Below are positions 10,579-22,650 of a stretch of DNA of 64,000 nt, one piece after another. Origin of the DNA: Serendipita indica DSM 11827 (Eukaryota; Basidiomycota; Agaricomycetes; Sebacinales; Serendipitaceae); the NCBI GenBank assembly GCA_910890315.1, contig CAJVGD010000011.1, forward strand, positions 868,001-932,000, read 5' to 3'. Position 1 is the first letter of the stretch. The number at the start of each line of letters is the position of its first letter. A model generated the notes under the pieces. That model searched no databases. It was not told the origin of the DNA and saw only the letters and a list, made by a program, of their open reading frames with translations. Both the position numbers and the translations under genes were made by a program.

Positions 10579-10976
10579 CCAACTTCTCTAGGTTTCGCGT
10601 TCCGGAGCCACTTACTAGAGGAATACCACCCAACGTGCGTCGCGAATTCTGAAGGGAGAGAGGTGGTCTAGTATTTGCTGACGAGAACGAGGAAAGGCAG
10701 AAGGTGGTGCGTATTGATTGGCAGACTGAGAACAGCGAAGACTGTCCTTATTAACCAACGGACTCACTCGAGCACCGGATAGGGAACGTAAGCTGTGAAT
10801 AAACATATGTTAAAGAGAATTACAAACTGAGGTATCAAGAGTTGTACACGTCAAGAAAGAACGGTCTAAGAGTATCGGATCTTCAAAGCCTGTAACCACA
10901 CAGACCGCCGTACCTCTCACTGATAGAGAGTACCTTCCTTCAATTGGCAATCCACTGAGGAGGAAGCCCACATACT
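10579..10976. other. Duplicated 3' flank of the FunK1-like pseudogene
   Basis: Non-coding sequence that matches the reverse complement of about 22650-23080 in the right arm (for example the GGATCTTCAAAGCCTGTAACC block near 10879). No gene is seen. Confidence 0.55.
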
Positions 10977-13882
10977 TTATGGTTCAGCATCACCGGGTGT
11001 TCTCTTCTGGCCTCGGTTCGACGTTTTGCTCCCACGTTGTGGTTTGCCTTTGACGCCCCGAGTAGCACCGCTGCTCCCTTCGACACTTGAGCCCTGAGGA
11101 GTGCTATTCGCTGAGCCACTCTTAATCCGACTCGACCTTCTGAGAAGACCAGGTTGATTGTTGATTGCCGTCGACGCGCTGAACACCATCTTCGTGGACG
11201 ATATCGAGGGCCGCTCTGTCAAAATAGATTCCTTCTTGAGCTCCATTGGGCAGAACTATCTTGTTTCTCCTTTCTCGAATATTCGCAGAGAATTGAAAGC
11301 GAGTGGCTTGATCCACACAATCGAGTTTGGGTCCAAACTAGCAGCAGTACACCCTGCTTCCTCTCCAGCGGCGAGGGCCTCTGAGAGATGCATCCGAAAG
11401 AAGTCGTGATCCAAGAAATGAACAGTTGGGAGGAATAATTCTGCCTGACTCAGCACTGTTGTCAAATCGCTTACACGACGGGATTTGGGATGCTGAGCGA
11501 TGAGCTCTGCTATTCTCTCTTTTCGCCAGAGAATAATGGGCCCCAAGTCCTTCTCGCTATTGGCAGCCAGGTGAGCGTTCTTGATGTCCGATTCCGGAAC
11601 CTTATACCGGTTACTACTCGAGCGAAAGAAAACGCCAACCTCTGGTTCCCGATCTATGGTTTCCAGCTGGGCGAAGCAGGAATACATCAGCCATAATGAT
11701 TTTTGATGCACCATACTAGGTCGCTGAACCCCGAGCATTTCTCGACGGTGATGGACATTCGGAGCAACTTCTTCTTGCGACCGCTGAGAACAGCAAGGTT
11801 ATCATAGTCGAAGAAAGAGTCGAGCTTTTCTTGCGGCCCTCTTTGCTCAACGGTTGCCCGTCAAAGACGATACCATCGACATGGCGAATAGTGAAGTAGA
11901 GAAGAACCCGGAACATCGACTCTAGATCGTGCCAAGGTTGATGTAGAGGTTGCTCGTTGAGCGCGATTGACATGAACATCAACGTCCCCTTTTTTGAGTC
12001 AGCGAGATGTATGGCGAGAAATGAAGCACCCACTGGGAAAGATGGCTGCTCCTCTGGACCGTCAGAGCTCATATCCTTGGCCAACTCCCAGTCGATCAAT
12101 AGACCGCGCCGTGGTTGGGAGGAGGCGCTCAGGCCAATGAGAATATGACCCAAAGACACGTCTCTATGTAATATTCTCGTGTTATACATGCTTTTGTGGG
12201 CTTAGAAGTGTGAGACACTGGGCTCAAAGCGAACGAGATGCTCACCGTCGACTGCGTCAAGTACGGCCTGCACAAGCTCCTTCAAGTTGCAAGCATTTGA
12301 TAGATCGGTGCCACTTCCTTGAAGAGTAGCCAGTCGAGGTGACATGACTTGCTTGGCTCATCAGTGGAGGACGAACGTGAGGTATACACAGAACGCTCCA
12401 GCATGGAGTCCAGCCTCGCAACAAGTATGTCGATTCCAATATATCGTTCGAGATTCTAGATAGGATCCTCCATGGTATTGAAATTGGCTTCACAGTCTGT
12501 GACCTGATCTCTGGTTGGACGTCTCTGGTTCCACTAGCCAGAAGCGTAGGAATGCCACAGGGTCTTGACGTGATGTGACGCTCGTCGTACTTGTGGAAGA
12601 AATAAGCTTCGGGCGTCGTATCTTCGTACTGCCACGATGTCTTCACGAGCCGCAGTTTGGCAATCACATTGCAAGCCGAAAGCGAACTACACACAGGATC
12701 CTCAATGTCCTCTTTCGTGATAGCCAGATAACATCTCGTCCCACGGGAAAACATCGATTCGACACTGTAGAGTGGTCGCTTGAATACTAAGTATTCGGTG
12801 GCTTGGTTGGGCTCGACTGCCGTAGCAGAATCAACACGATGAAAAAGCTCGTTCGGCTCGATCTTCAACAGCCAGCAACCACTCGGCCCTCGTCGGGGAT
12901 TCCAAGCATCGACTCGGAGTGGTAACGATACATCCAGTATGAGTGAATTTCCATATTCGTGCAATCGATCCCGTAATGGTGATGAAATAGAGATAGTCCC
13001 AGGGCAGCTCGGAGGCTTGTCCTAGATTCACGTATCTAAGAACTTGAAGCAAGAGTTGTTTGGGTGAGTCTGTCAACTCGTGATCCTTCAGGAAATCCTT
13101 GGCCTTTTGGAAAGGTAGGTCAAACACTTCGTCCGCTTTGATTTCGATATAGACGGCTGGATGGAGGAAGACGTCGTGTGTGCCATTCGGCTGGTAGTCG
13201 AACGAGAGAGCAAGATCCGGTAACACTTTGATAGAAGTAGCCAGTGGCAAGTCGGATGACCCAATATCGCAGCAACGCATCTTCTCCCCCCTGAGCGGCC
13301 TCGGAGGGGGACAGGCAGCGTTGAATGCACAAATCTAGAGGCATGTTCATCACGATCAGCACACTTCAGATGACATAGATGATAAACATCCACAAGAGGC
13401 GCATACATATCGGCATCTTCGAGTTCCATTTCTGGTTCTGGTTTTCTTTTGTCGGCTCCCCCGGATCTGGTGCTCTGCAATCCTTCAGTATTCACAGAAC
13501 TCGATTGAGCTAAGGCTCTTTTGTCCTTGGCTCGTTCGCGGCGTCGCTGATCACTTTTGATATCGTCCAGACAGGAAAGAAAAACCTTGCGCTTACGGCG
13601 CATACCCTGAGGGCTGAGATTGTATTTTTGGCTCGGAATGTCTTGGAGAAGCTCGGTGGGCGTGACCACCTTTATGTGACCTTGCCTCAAGAAGAAACCC
13701 GTGTCTCGAAGTAGAAGGTTGTCGTAAAAATCCTTGTCTTTGGAGTACTGTGCTTCGTATAGTTTATGAACTGAGAGAATGACCTCCATTAGCTCAGGAG
13801 AAGATACTTGAACTGGGTTCATGGCGGCGGTCGGGAACAGGTCGTTGTGGCAACTTTCCCTCCGTACCTCTGCTGCGGTCAA
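10977..13882 (-). pseudogene. FunK1-type protein kinase-like gene, decayed (left copy)
   Basis: Homology runs in several frames. The N-terminal part is 13822-13380 (YEAQYSKDKDFYDNL, NLSPQGMRRKRK). The FunK1 N-lobe region is 13280-12850 (DLALSFDY, VYIEIKADEVFDLPFQ, LPWDYLYFITITG). The middle is 12930-12480 (RRGPSGCWLLKI, YLVFKRPLYS, LRLVKTSWQYEDTTPEAYFF). The catalytic region is 12189-11880: ILHRDVSLGHIL (HRD loop), LIDWELA (DxW in place of DFG, as in FunK1) and WHDLESMFRVLLYF. The C-terminal tail ends at 10977 (Ser-rich, Arg-Arg-Ser). Against the right copy it lacks about 160 bp after CLESP and has further frame breaks, for instance near 11800. FunK1 is a fungal-specific kinase-like family. 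This copy keeps the catalytic loop but cannot encode a full protein. Confidence 0.75.
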
Positions 13883-14488
13883 AGGAGGATATCAGTCGTA
13901 TTCAAAGTATTACTTCTGGCCGTTTTGCTACCTCTTCTTCTCTCCGGGTCTAGGATATTAGAGACATACTCGATCCGGTAAAGGAGGCCGGTATTTGCAC
14001 TGAGAATGATTTGGAGATGGACAAAACCTCGTCTTCTCTGAGTCGCACGAGTAAAATGTATGACCTCACGAATGTGTCGAATTGGCCAACCAGTCCTTAC
14101 AGCAAACTAGGTCCCGAAATACAAGTTAAGGTGGTGCTGCATGGAAAAGGCAGAATTGGGACAAAGTAAGATACAGGATCCCGTGTCATCCTCAGTCCCA
14201 CTTGGTCACCTGATGAGCCAACCCGCAGGGAATATCCACCAGCAAAGTATACGTAAGCAATGACAAGCCTTAAAGTATTTAGAGTGTGTCAATTCGGCGC
14301 TCGTAAAGGACTTCCATCGAACATTCCGAGCCTGCTCCCGACCACGACTTTCGTGGCTGTCTCGTTTTCAAGCCAAGTTGCAAATCCTCAACTTTTTTCG
14401 CTTCCGTACGTCCATATACGACCATCAGGAACCCATTCACGTCTGATCTCCTTGAATCTCGCTCACATTGGCGCAGACCATCTACAAC
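13883..14488. other. Intergenic; inner edge of left arm and URC4 upstream region
   Basis: The first ~150 bases match the right arm (rc of 19760-19905). From about 14050 the sequence is unique spacer and holds the URC4 promoter and leader. No gene is seen. Confidence 0.5.
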
Positions 14489-16030
14489 ATGGCAGACAAG
14501 GCAGCACTAGAGAGTCACCTCAAGACTCTGCGTGCGCTCCCAACAATTCGACAACGGTGCAAGCTCGTTCACGCGCTCGCTCAGCAGAATAAACTCCAGT
14601 ATTTCGAGTATCATCCAGAAAAGGAACATGAAGTTGTCATGTTCTGCGAAGAAATTATGCGCCGAGACTATGAGTCATTCTCCAAGGCATGTATCTCTCA
14701 TACCGGTTCGTCTCGTCAACTGATCCAACGATATAGATCCCCCCACACGGCCGTTGGCGACACTTTGATACCAAATACGAGCGTATTGAGCCACTACTTG
14801 CCTCTTGGTCGAATCAATCGCCGCCAGTGCCTGTTGAGGAGCAATGTGCGCGGCTCCTCGACCTCTTCTTGGTATCGGTACTCTTGGACGCAGGCGCTGG
14901 AAACGTCTGGAAGTACAAAGAAGAAATAGAGAACGGCGAAGTGTACTCGCGCAGCGAAGGTCTAGCAATCGCTTCGTTGGACATGTTCAAAAAGGGTTTG
15001 TTCTCCAGCGACCCGGAGATGAAAGAGAGAGTAGATGGTACGCTCCACCTCATCTACATGTGCCGTTGTTGATCGCGGTCTAGCTCAGGGGTTGTCGTCT
15101 CTAGACGCGACCAAAGTCGGCGAAGGGCTTCAAGTCAACGCGCGTAATCCACTTTCTGGTTTGGAGGGGCGAGCAGGTCTACTACAGAAACTTGGTTCGG
15201 CGCTCACGCAAAGTCCTCAATACTTTGGCGAGGAAGGTCGTGTGGGCAACCTGCTCACATTCCTGAAAACAAAGTCGCTCACCTCGCACGCGGGACGCAC
15301 GAGTGTACACATCTCGACACTCTGGGAGGTCGTTATGCAAGGGTTAGCGCCCATTTGGCCGACCGACCGTACGACACTAGGTGGTGTGCCTCTGGGTGAC
15401 GTCTGGCGATGCGATGCTTTGGCAAACGTTGAGGGCAGTGCCACTGCTGAGCAGAAGGTGTCTGAGTTGGAAAAGGAGGCTCACGGGCTCGTCCCATTCC
15501 ATAAGCTATCTCAGTGGCTCACCTATTCACTCGTCGAGCCAATCGAGAAGCTACTGGGATGGAAGTTTGAGGGCATGGAGGACATGACCGGCTTGCCAGA
15601 GTATCGAAACGGTGCGTTCTGTTTCTCCCCTGGTAGATGTACGGGGCTAATGTGAATTAGGCGGTCTACTGGTAGACTTGGGTGTTCTCAAACTACGAGA
15701 AGGCGCTTTGGGGCGTGAATTCTACCCAGACACGGCATCTTCGATCCCTCGTCTTCCGCCTTCGCACCCGGCTATCATCGAGTGGCGCGCCATGACCGTG
15801 ATCGAGCTGTGAGTTGCTCTAATTCGTGTCATTGCATATACTTATAACGAGTTAGTGACCGCCTTGCGTCCCAATTGCGCGTACAGACGTCGACGCCATC
15901 GTTGTCGCTCCCGCAGGTCCTGGAAGCAGCGACATGGAAGGGAGGTCGAGAGATTGCGAAAGCGCTACGCGCGAATGTCAATGGCGGTGGACCACCGATT
16001 GAAATCGAAAGCGACGGGACAGTGTTCTAG
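14489..16030 (+). CDS. URC4: URC4-like uracil catabolism protein (DUF1688)
   Basis: Exons: 14489-14686, 14737-15037, 15084-15611, 15661-15808 and 15856-16030, giving 449 aa. Family hallmarks are present in order: ALPTIRQRC near the N-terminus; LLDAGAGNVWKYKE; YSRSEGLAIASLDMF; GLQVNARNPLSGLEGRAGLL; SLTSHAGRTSVHI; GGLLVDLGVLKLR; and the C-terminal GGREIAKALR...SDGTVF. DUF1688 proteins include yeast (Lachancea) Urc4, one of the proteins of the oxidative uracil catabolic (URC) pathway; its exact reaction is unclear to me. Length is normal for the family. Intron 1 (14687-14736) uses a GC donor (AAG|GCATGT), the only choice that keeps the conserved SFSK-IPPHGRWRHF reading. It sits alone in the spacer of the inverted duplication; no other URC gene is nearby. 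Confidence 0.9.
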
Positions 16031-16293
16031 CAAGCCGTCTTTACATAAACAACCGCGGCACGAGATATGCAAAGATATGTTTAATACGTTCTATCCTTGG
16101 AGCTTTCGTGAGTTTGTCCGTGCCGAAGAGGCCGTCCATTGCTCGATTTGGAGTTGTGCCTCGTGTTGAACGCCACTGGCTCTTGAACCACGACGTTACT
16201 ATTCTTAGCACATACATTGTTGCGCGAAGAGCCAAACGACTTCGACGACAAAGAACGATATAAAAGTTACGATTAGGAAGAAACGAGCCAACG

Positions 16294-18101
16294 ATGACGA
16301 CAAACGCGACACGGTCCTCGACACCCGGAGCTCAGAAGTCGTGGAATCTCGGCAAAGCGCTCTTTATTCTCGTTAATGTGGTTCTCCTAGTGGAGATAGC
16401 ACCGTTACGAGCCGATGCACGCGCTGTAGACTCAGCAGCGCGAGCAGTGTCGAGTATGAAGCGGGGTTGGGATGCGTTACGCGAGCGCGCAGAGAGAGGA
16501 CGTCAGTTTCTAGACGTGAGAAGAAGTATTATGATGCAGAAAAGATCATATAACAAGACGGTCTACGTCAGCGCAAAGACATATCAGGGTGCAAACTTTT
16601 TCGAGTTGCGTCTTTCGTCTCCGAGTGCTGGATAGTGGTGCTGATCTAATTTGGATCGTGTAGCGAGTGGGACTTTTATAGCGGACAAGACTACACACAG
16701 TATGCCATTTATTTTAGGGAGAACCGCTGCTGACATAGGCAGTGGATATGTAGAGTGCGCATGTTCGCAGGGTGATGGTCAGAACCTCATCATTCTCTAG
16801 CTATTTGACCAAAGAGCAAGCATTTACAAAAGGATTGGCCTATGTCACGGAAGAAGGCCGAGCAAATATGCACGTGGACAACTGGACAGTGCTCACCGTT
16901 GACGATATAAATAACGGAAAGTATCGACCAAGGTTCGGTCGTTCTCCAATCGATGAACATGCGTTGATACTTTACAAAGTGTCCGAATATCAACAACGGC
17001 GAAATACAATCACGGCCTGTATATCCTCGACGTCGCTAAAGCACCGTTTGGATGCAGTAAGTTGCAATAAATCTTTCTGGATCTCACTAATATCATACAG
17101 GTACATGGCCTGGTACGTCGGAGGGCTTGATGCGTACGGTACCTTACCATCAAGACAGCATATTGGTCGACCAACGAAAACTGGCCTCGGGATGGCGAGA
17201 TAGACATCATTGAGAACGTACACGCCAGTTTGTCGAATCAAGTTTCCTGGCACACCCTACCAGGTCATTTTCATCTTCGTCAGGTGGCATAGAGAAACTA
17301 ACGATATCACCCAGGATGTAACTTGGTCACATCTGGAAACTATACCGGGACAGCTCTCAACACGATATGCGACAGCAACTATATGAGCAATACCGGATGT
17401 AACATTGTCGATCCCAGCGTCGCCTCGTTTGGGCCCGTCTTCAATGAAAAGGGCGGCGGCGTCTTCGCAATGAAGTGGGATGACAAGAGTATTGATGTTT
17501 GTAGGTCACTATTATTACTTGAGGCTACATTGACTGACCGGGTGACTAGGGTTCTTCTACAGGGCCGCCATTCCAGACAATATCATTCAAGGCTTGCCCG
17601 ACCCGACGACGTGGCCTACACCATCTGCATCGCTCTCGTCACAAGGGTGTCCAATTGACCAGTTCTTTAGGAACCATATGTTCATCTTTGGTGAGTAGAA
17701 GTCACTGTGGTAGGGATGATTGCTGAGAAGACCTGGAAGATACTACGCTCTGTGGTGATTGGGCTGGAACCTCGTACGAAAGGCAACTGTAGTGCTTGCT
17801 GATAACTAATGTATCGCCAGGTATTCGACGTCCGGCTGTCCTGGATCCTGCGCCGAGCAAGTTGCCAACCCCAGCAACTTTGTTGTACGTACTCTACTTT
17901 ATTTGGACGCATATTTTCAACTCTTCCTAGAATGCAACTTGGTCAATAAATTACCTCAAGGTGTACAATAAGACAGTGATTAATACCTCTTACCTCGACT
18001 CCAGTGCTACTCAGGGTACATCTAGTACCAACGCTTGGACGAGCATCTACCTTCTCCTTATTACCAGTTTGTCTGCTCGGCTGCTCAGCGTCGCACTCTG
18101 A
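16294..18101 (+). CDS. Glycoside hydrolase family 16 endo-beta-glucanase-like protein, probably GPI-anchored
   Basis: Twelve exons: 16294-16604, 16664-16699, 16743-16754, 16801-16932, 16980-17056, 17101-17112, 17159-17263, 17315-17500, 17550-17690, 17740-17773, 17821-17884 and 17931-18101; 426 aa. The GH16 core is clear: WDFYSGQDYTHGYVD, TWPAYWS, the catalytic EIDIIE (E207, D209, E212), NQVSWHT and FDTTLCGDWAG. A hydrophobic segment at about 22-37 (KALFILVNVVLLVEIA) serves as signal or anchor. A Ser-rich stretch plus hydrophobic C-terminal tail (TSIYLLLITSLSARLLSVAL) fits a GPI signal. GH16 enzymes of this laminarinase-like group act on beta-1,3(4)-glucans, probably the fungus's own wall. Two exons are only 12 nt long; both are needed to restore GYVDY and STWPA. 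Confidence 0.88.
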
Positions 18102-18304
18102 AGCGATCGGGTTTGAACGGGGTCTAACTTAACAATATTAGATGGATCACAAGCGTCATTGCCCTCTCATGTATCTTACGCACACATTGGAATGGAATGG
18201 ATTTGGCCGGTTTCAGGGAGCTTGTACCACGTGATAACCCGTCTTGAACTGAACCGCGATCTTGGTTTTCTTCACTACGTGATCTAACTCCACCTTAACA
18301 AGAA

Positions 18305-19175
18305 ATGAACTATACTAGCAACGTCTACGAGTTTCCATCTCCTTCCACCGCAAACACGCGTAATAGACGGTGGCGCACAGCGAGCACAGCGACGAATGCA
18401 AGCACGGACTCGACGGTGTTGATGATGGATAATCCCAATTATCCGTATTATCAGCAACAAGGTGGCTATCAGCAGCAGGCCTCTGGGATGTCGCTTGAAC
18501 GGGAGCGCGAACGGCCAGGGTCGTTGCGTCGACTCAGAAGAATATCTGGAATATTTGAGCAAACGGCGCAGGATGTTCAGGATAGGGCAAGAGAGTAGGT
18601 TTCCCCCTTTTCGCTATACACTTTGCCCGACTTTTTCCTGTTCTTGGCAAGTTCGGCTTCTTATTGACAAACTCCAGTGTTGTATCCAGCGTGATTATTC
18701 CTGCTACAGATTCATCACGCCAGTATGCACGGGATCAGCCCATGAAAGCGGTACGCCCTTGACGTTTCTCATCCGGGATCCTTGACTGAACAACGAGCAG
18801 ACATTCTTCGCTATGGTGACCTTCTTCTCATTCCTTCCGGTCCTCCTCTTTATGTGCGTCCATTGTTCATCCCTGAGTGCGAGACCTGCCAACAATATAC
18901 ACAGAGTCTTTTCCATCGCAGCAGTCGTGTTTACGACATTTACTTCGGTTTCGTTTGCGATTACGTCGACGGCTTTGGCGTTCATTCTGGGGGGTCTGTC
19001 ACGTTTCCGCCTTCCATCGTCTGTCCTTCTGCTGATACGGCCAACAGCTGTTACCCTCGCAGCGTCCATTCTGCTCTGCGTCGCACCGGCTTCTATTCTC
19101 GCTACGTCCCTCGCGTTTCTGGTACTCGGAGGGATCAATGTATTACGACGGGTGGTGGCGTATATAAGAGGCTAG
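18305..19175 (+). CDS. Unknown small multi-pass membrane protein (245 aa)
   Basis: Exons: 18305-18594, 18678-18750 and 18801-19175; introns are 83 and 50 nt, GT-AG. The N-terminal ~115 residues are polar (Asn/Thr-rich, then YYQQQGGYQQQ and an ERERERPGSLRRLRR basic patch). The C-terminal ~125 residues are strongly hydrophobic, with about four membrane spans (FFSFLPVLLFMCVHC, VFSIAAVVFTTFTSVSFAI, ALAFILGG, LAASILLCVAPASILATSLAFLVLG). I recognise no family. Nothing in the sequence shows a role. It lies downstream of the GH16 gene on the same strand, with a 203 bp gap. Confidence 0.65.
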
Positions 19176-19905
19176 GTGAGTGACAATCCCATGCGAGGTT
19201 CAACTTCTTACCGAATTAGGAGGCGACTTGATTTCGCCATTGATGAGTCTGAAATGGCGATCGGTTTTCCACAGGAGTTTGACACTTCCTACTGCTCTGC
19301 TTGTTCGGATGCTGTATGTTTACACCTGCATCATCATGAGCCCACCTAGCTGCTTGTCGGCGGATAAAGGCATCCAATTGGTGTATTCTGTTCAGGTAGG
19401 AGAGACAGTCTGTTATTACACCCAGAATGAGACTATCCAGTACTTCCTTTCGACTCGCGAGAGAGTTCTACGTCAGAGACAGCGTCCGACTGTCAATCAT
19501 GACTTTCGACTCGCAGACTGATGTTCACAGAAGATAACAACGCTCGCATGAGGGAAATGTAGTTATATTGGGCGAACAACGCAATGCTTCCCAGTTGATG
19601 AAACCAGTTATTTGTACTAGATACAGCCCATTAGGAAGAAATGTAACCAACAAAGAAAACCGTATAGCAGCCGTGGCGGGCGTTGTTCTGTAGCATATCT
19701 CTTTCTATTATTATGATCGATATTTGTAAACGTTGATTTGCATGCGTCGAAAAAGAACAAGATTCTACTCTGTCTCCGCTCATTCTCACAGCAAATACCG
19801 GCCTCCTTTACCAGATGTAATATGTCTCAAATACCCCAGACCCAGTGAGAAGGAGAGGTAGAAAAGAGCAAGAAGCAATGCTTTGAATAAGACTGATATC
19901 CTCCT
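19176..19905. other. Intergenic; inner edge of right arm
   Basis: There is a short open frame at 19180-19521 without motifs or a family, which I do not call. From about 19760 the sequence matches the reverse complement of the left arm. Nothing else is seen. Confidence 0.45.
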
Positions 19906-22650
19906 TTGAGTGCATCAAAGGTACCGAGCGAAAGTTGCCACAACGACCTCTTCCCGACCACCGCTATGCACCCAGTTCAAGTATCTTCTCCTAAGCCAAA
20001 GGGGAGAATTCTCTCAGTTCATAACCTATATGAGGCACGGTACTCCAAAGACCGCGATTTTTACGACAACCTTTTATTCCGAGACGCGGGTTTCCTCTAG
20101 ATGCAAGGTCATATAAAGGTGGTCACGCCGTCCCAGCTTCTTCAAGACTTTCCGAGTCAAGCATACAATCTCAGCCCTCAGGGTATGCGCCGTAAGCGCA
20201 AGGCTTTTCTTTCCTGTCTGGACGATATCAAAAGCAACCAGAGGCGCTGCGAACGAGCCAAGAACGAAATCATGCTAGCTCAAGCGATCTCCGAGAATAC
20301 TGGGGAATCAGAGAGCACCAGAACCGGGGTACCCACCAAAGTAAAACCGGAACCGGAAATGAAACTCAAAGATACCGATATGTATGCACCTCTTGTGGGT
20401 ATTTATCATTAACATCATCTGGAGTGTGCTGATCGTGATGAACGCGTCTCTAGACATAGGCATTCAATGGTGCCTGTCCCCCTCTGAGGTCGCTCAAGGG
20501 GGAGAAAATGCGTTGCTGCGATATTGGGTCGTCCGAATTGCCACTGATTACTTCTATCAAAGTGTTACCGGATATCGCTCTCTCGTTCGACTACCACCCG
20601 GATGGCACACACGACGTTTTCCTCCATCCAGCCGTCTATATCGAAGTCAAAGCGGAAGTGTTTGACCTACCTTTCCAAAAGACCAAAGGTTTCCTAAAGG
20701 ATCACGAGTTGACAGATTCTCCCAAACAACTCTTGCTTCAAGTTCTCAGATACGTGAATCTAGGACAAGCCTCCTCCCTGCCCTGGGACTATCTCTATTT
20801 CATCACCACCACGGGACCCGTTGCACGAATATGGAAATTCACTCATACCGGATGTGTCATCACCACTCCGATTCGATACTTGGAATCCCCCGACAATTTG
20901 ATTCGTTTCATGCGTGCACTTGCGTTGAATGGTCGAAGTGGATTCGGTATCAGCGTCGGACAGGGTCGCTTGTTCACCGAATATACGGACGGAAATCTGT
21001 ATAGCGAGGGTCTGAGGCATGTTGCCGATACCTACGCCAAGGCTGTCAATAATCAGAACTGGATAACTCGACGAGGGCCGAGTGGTTGCTGGCTATTGAA
21101 GATCGAGCCGAAAGAGCTTTTTCATCGAGTTGATTCTGCTATGGCAGTCGAGCCCAACCAAGCCACCGAATACTTAGTATTCAAGCGACCGCTCTACAGT
21201 GTCGAATCGATGTTTTCCCGTAGGACGAGACGTTATCTGGCTATCACGAAAGAGGACATTGAGGATCCTGTGTGCAGTTCGCTTTCGGCTCGCAATGTGA
21301 TTGCCAAACTGCGGCTCGTGAAGACATCGTGGCAGTACGAAGATACGACGCCTGAAGCTTATTTCTTCCGCAAGTACGACGAGCGTCACATCACGTCAAG
21401 ACCCTGTGGCATTCCAACGCTTCTGGCTAGTGGAACCAGAGACGTCCAACCAGAGATCAGGTCACAGACTGTGAAGCCAATTTCAATAGCATGGGAGGAT
21501 CCTGTCGAGAATCTCGAACGTGGGTATTGTTCTCATTGCCCTGAGCGCCTCCTCCCAACCACCGCGCGGTCTATTGATCGACTGGGAGTTGGCCAAGGAT
21601 ATGAACGCTGACGGCCCAGCGGGGTGGCCATCGATCACAGTGGGTACTTCATTTCTCACCATACATCGCGCTGACTCAAAAAAGGGGGCCTTGATGTTCA
21701 TGTCAATCGCGCTCAACAAGCAATCTCTACATCAACCTTAGCACGATCTAGAGTCGATGTTCTGGGTTCTTCTGTACTTCACTATTCGCCATGTCGATGG
21801 TATCGTCTTTGACGGGCAACCGTTGAGCAAAGAGGGCCGCAAGAAAGAGCTCGACTCTTTTTTCGACTATGATGACCTTGCCGTTCTCAGCGGTCGCAAG
21901 AAGGAGCTGCTCCAAATATTCATCACTATCAAGAAATGCTCGGGATTCAGCAATATGTTGGAAGAGATGCGCTCCCGATTGTACTCCGCATACATCTGCT
22001 TTGACCAGCTTACTGACCTCGACAAGAGGTTAAGATCATATAGAACCGTCTTTCGATCGAGTATCAACCTGTATAAGACGGCAGAGGTCGAAGTTGCAAA
22101 CGCTCACCTAGCTGTTCGTAGTGAGATGGATTTAGAATCCATTCTTCGCTGGCGAGAAGAGAAAGTCGCAGCACTTTCTGCTCACTATCCCAATTCCACC
22201 AGGATATCGGGACTCATTGAACTGCTAGATGATGGGAAGTACTTCCTCAAGCGTATTCGGTACTTGGACCACGCCTTTTTTCAAAAGATTCTGGTAGGGG
22301 CCCTCGCCACTGGGGAAGATGCTGGGTGTACTGCTGCCAGTCTGGACCCCAAACTCGATTGTGTGGATCAAGCCACTCGCTTTCAATTCTCTACGAAGAT
22401 TCGAGGAAAGGAGAAACAAGATAGCTCTGTCCAATGGAGCTCGAGAAGGAATCTACCTGACAGAAAGGCCCTCGATATCGTCCATGAAGGTGGTGGACGA
22501 CAATCAAGCCGGTTCTCTCGAAGGTCGAGTCGGATTACGAGTGGCTCAGCAAATAGCACTCCTCAGGGCTCAAGTGTCGAAGGGAGCAGCGGTGCTACTA
22601 GGGGCGTCAAAGGCGAACCACAATGTGGGAGCAAAACGTCAAACTGAGGC
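19906..22650 (+). pseudogene. FunK1-type protein kinase-like gene, decayed (right copy)
   Basis: Counterpart of the left pseudogene. An N-terminal part with SCHNDLFP ends at an in-frame stop at 20098-20100 (left copy has FFLRQG there). Reading resumes at 20101-20412. After a frame change near 20410-20510, a long open stretch runs from 20508 to about 21500, covering the FunK1 N-lobe region, LFTEYTDGNLYSEGLRHVAD, GPSGCWLLKI and LKLRLVKTSW-like blocks. At about 21520 (after CTCGAACG) roughly 300 bp present in the left copy are missing, removing the HRD catalytic loop. LIDWELAKDM follows, then a stop at 21739-21741 just before the DLESMF block. The tail is open to 22647. Kinase activity is excluded in this form. 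Confidence 0.75.

Larger units (their letters stand above)
8040..14045. repeat. Left arm of a ~5-6 kb inverted segmental duplication
   Basis: The arm contains, in order, an F-box pseudogene (+), a conserved intergenic block and a FunK1-like pseudogene (-). The right arm (about 19760-24565) has the mirror order, FunK1 (+) then F-box (-). Nucleotide similarity continues through non-coding sequence. Examples are the block around 9967-10047 matching the reverse complement of about 23095-23175, 10740-10920 matching 22745-22920, and the promoter side 13885-14020 matching 19785-19905 (shared AAATACCGGCCTCCTTTACC). Arm ends are estimates, because similarity fades rather than stopping sharply. The left arm is longer because it holds a solo LTR and about 0.5 kb of extra sequence near 9.3-9.8 kb. 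Confidence 0.8.

Noticed and set aside
19180-19521. Plus-strand 113-codon frame after the small membrane protein
   Set aside because: No motif, no signal, no homologous frame in the other arm; immediately follows a likely 3' end.
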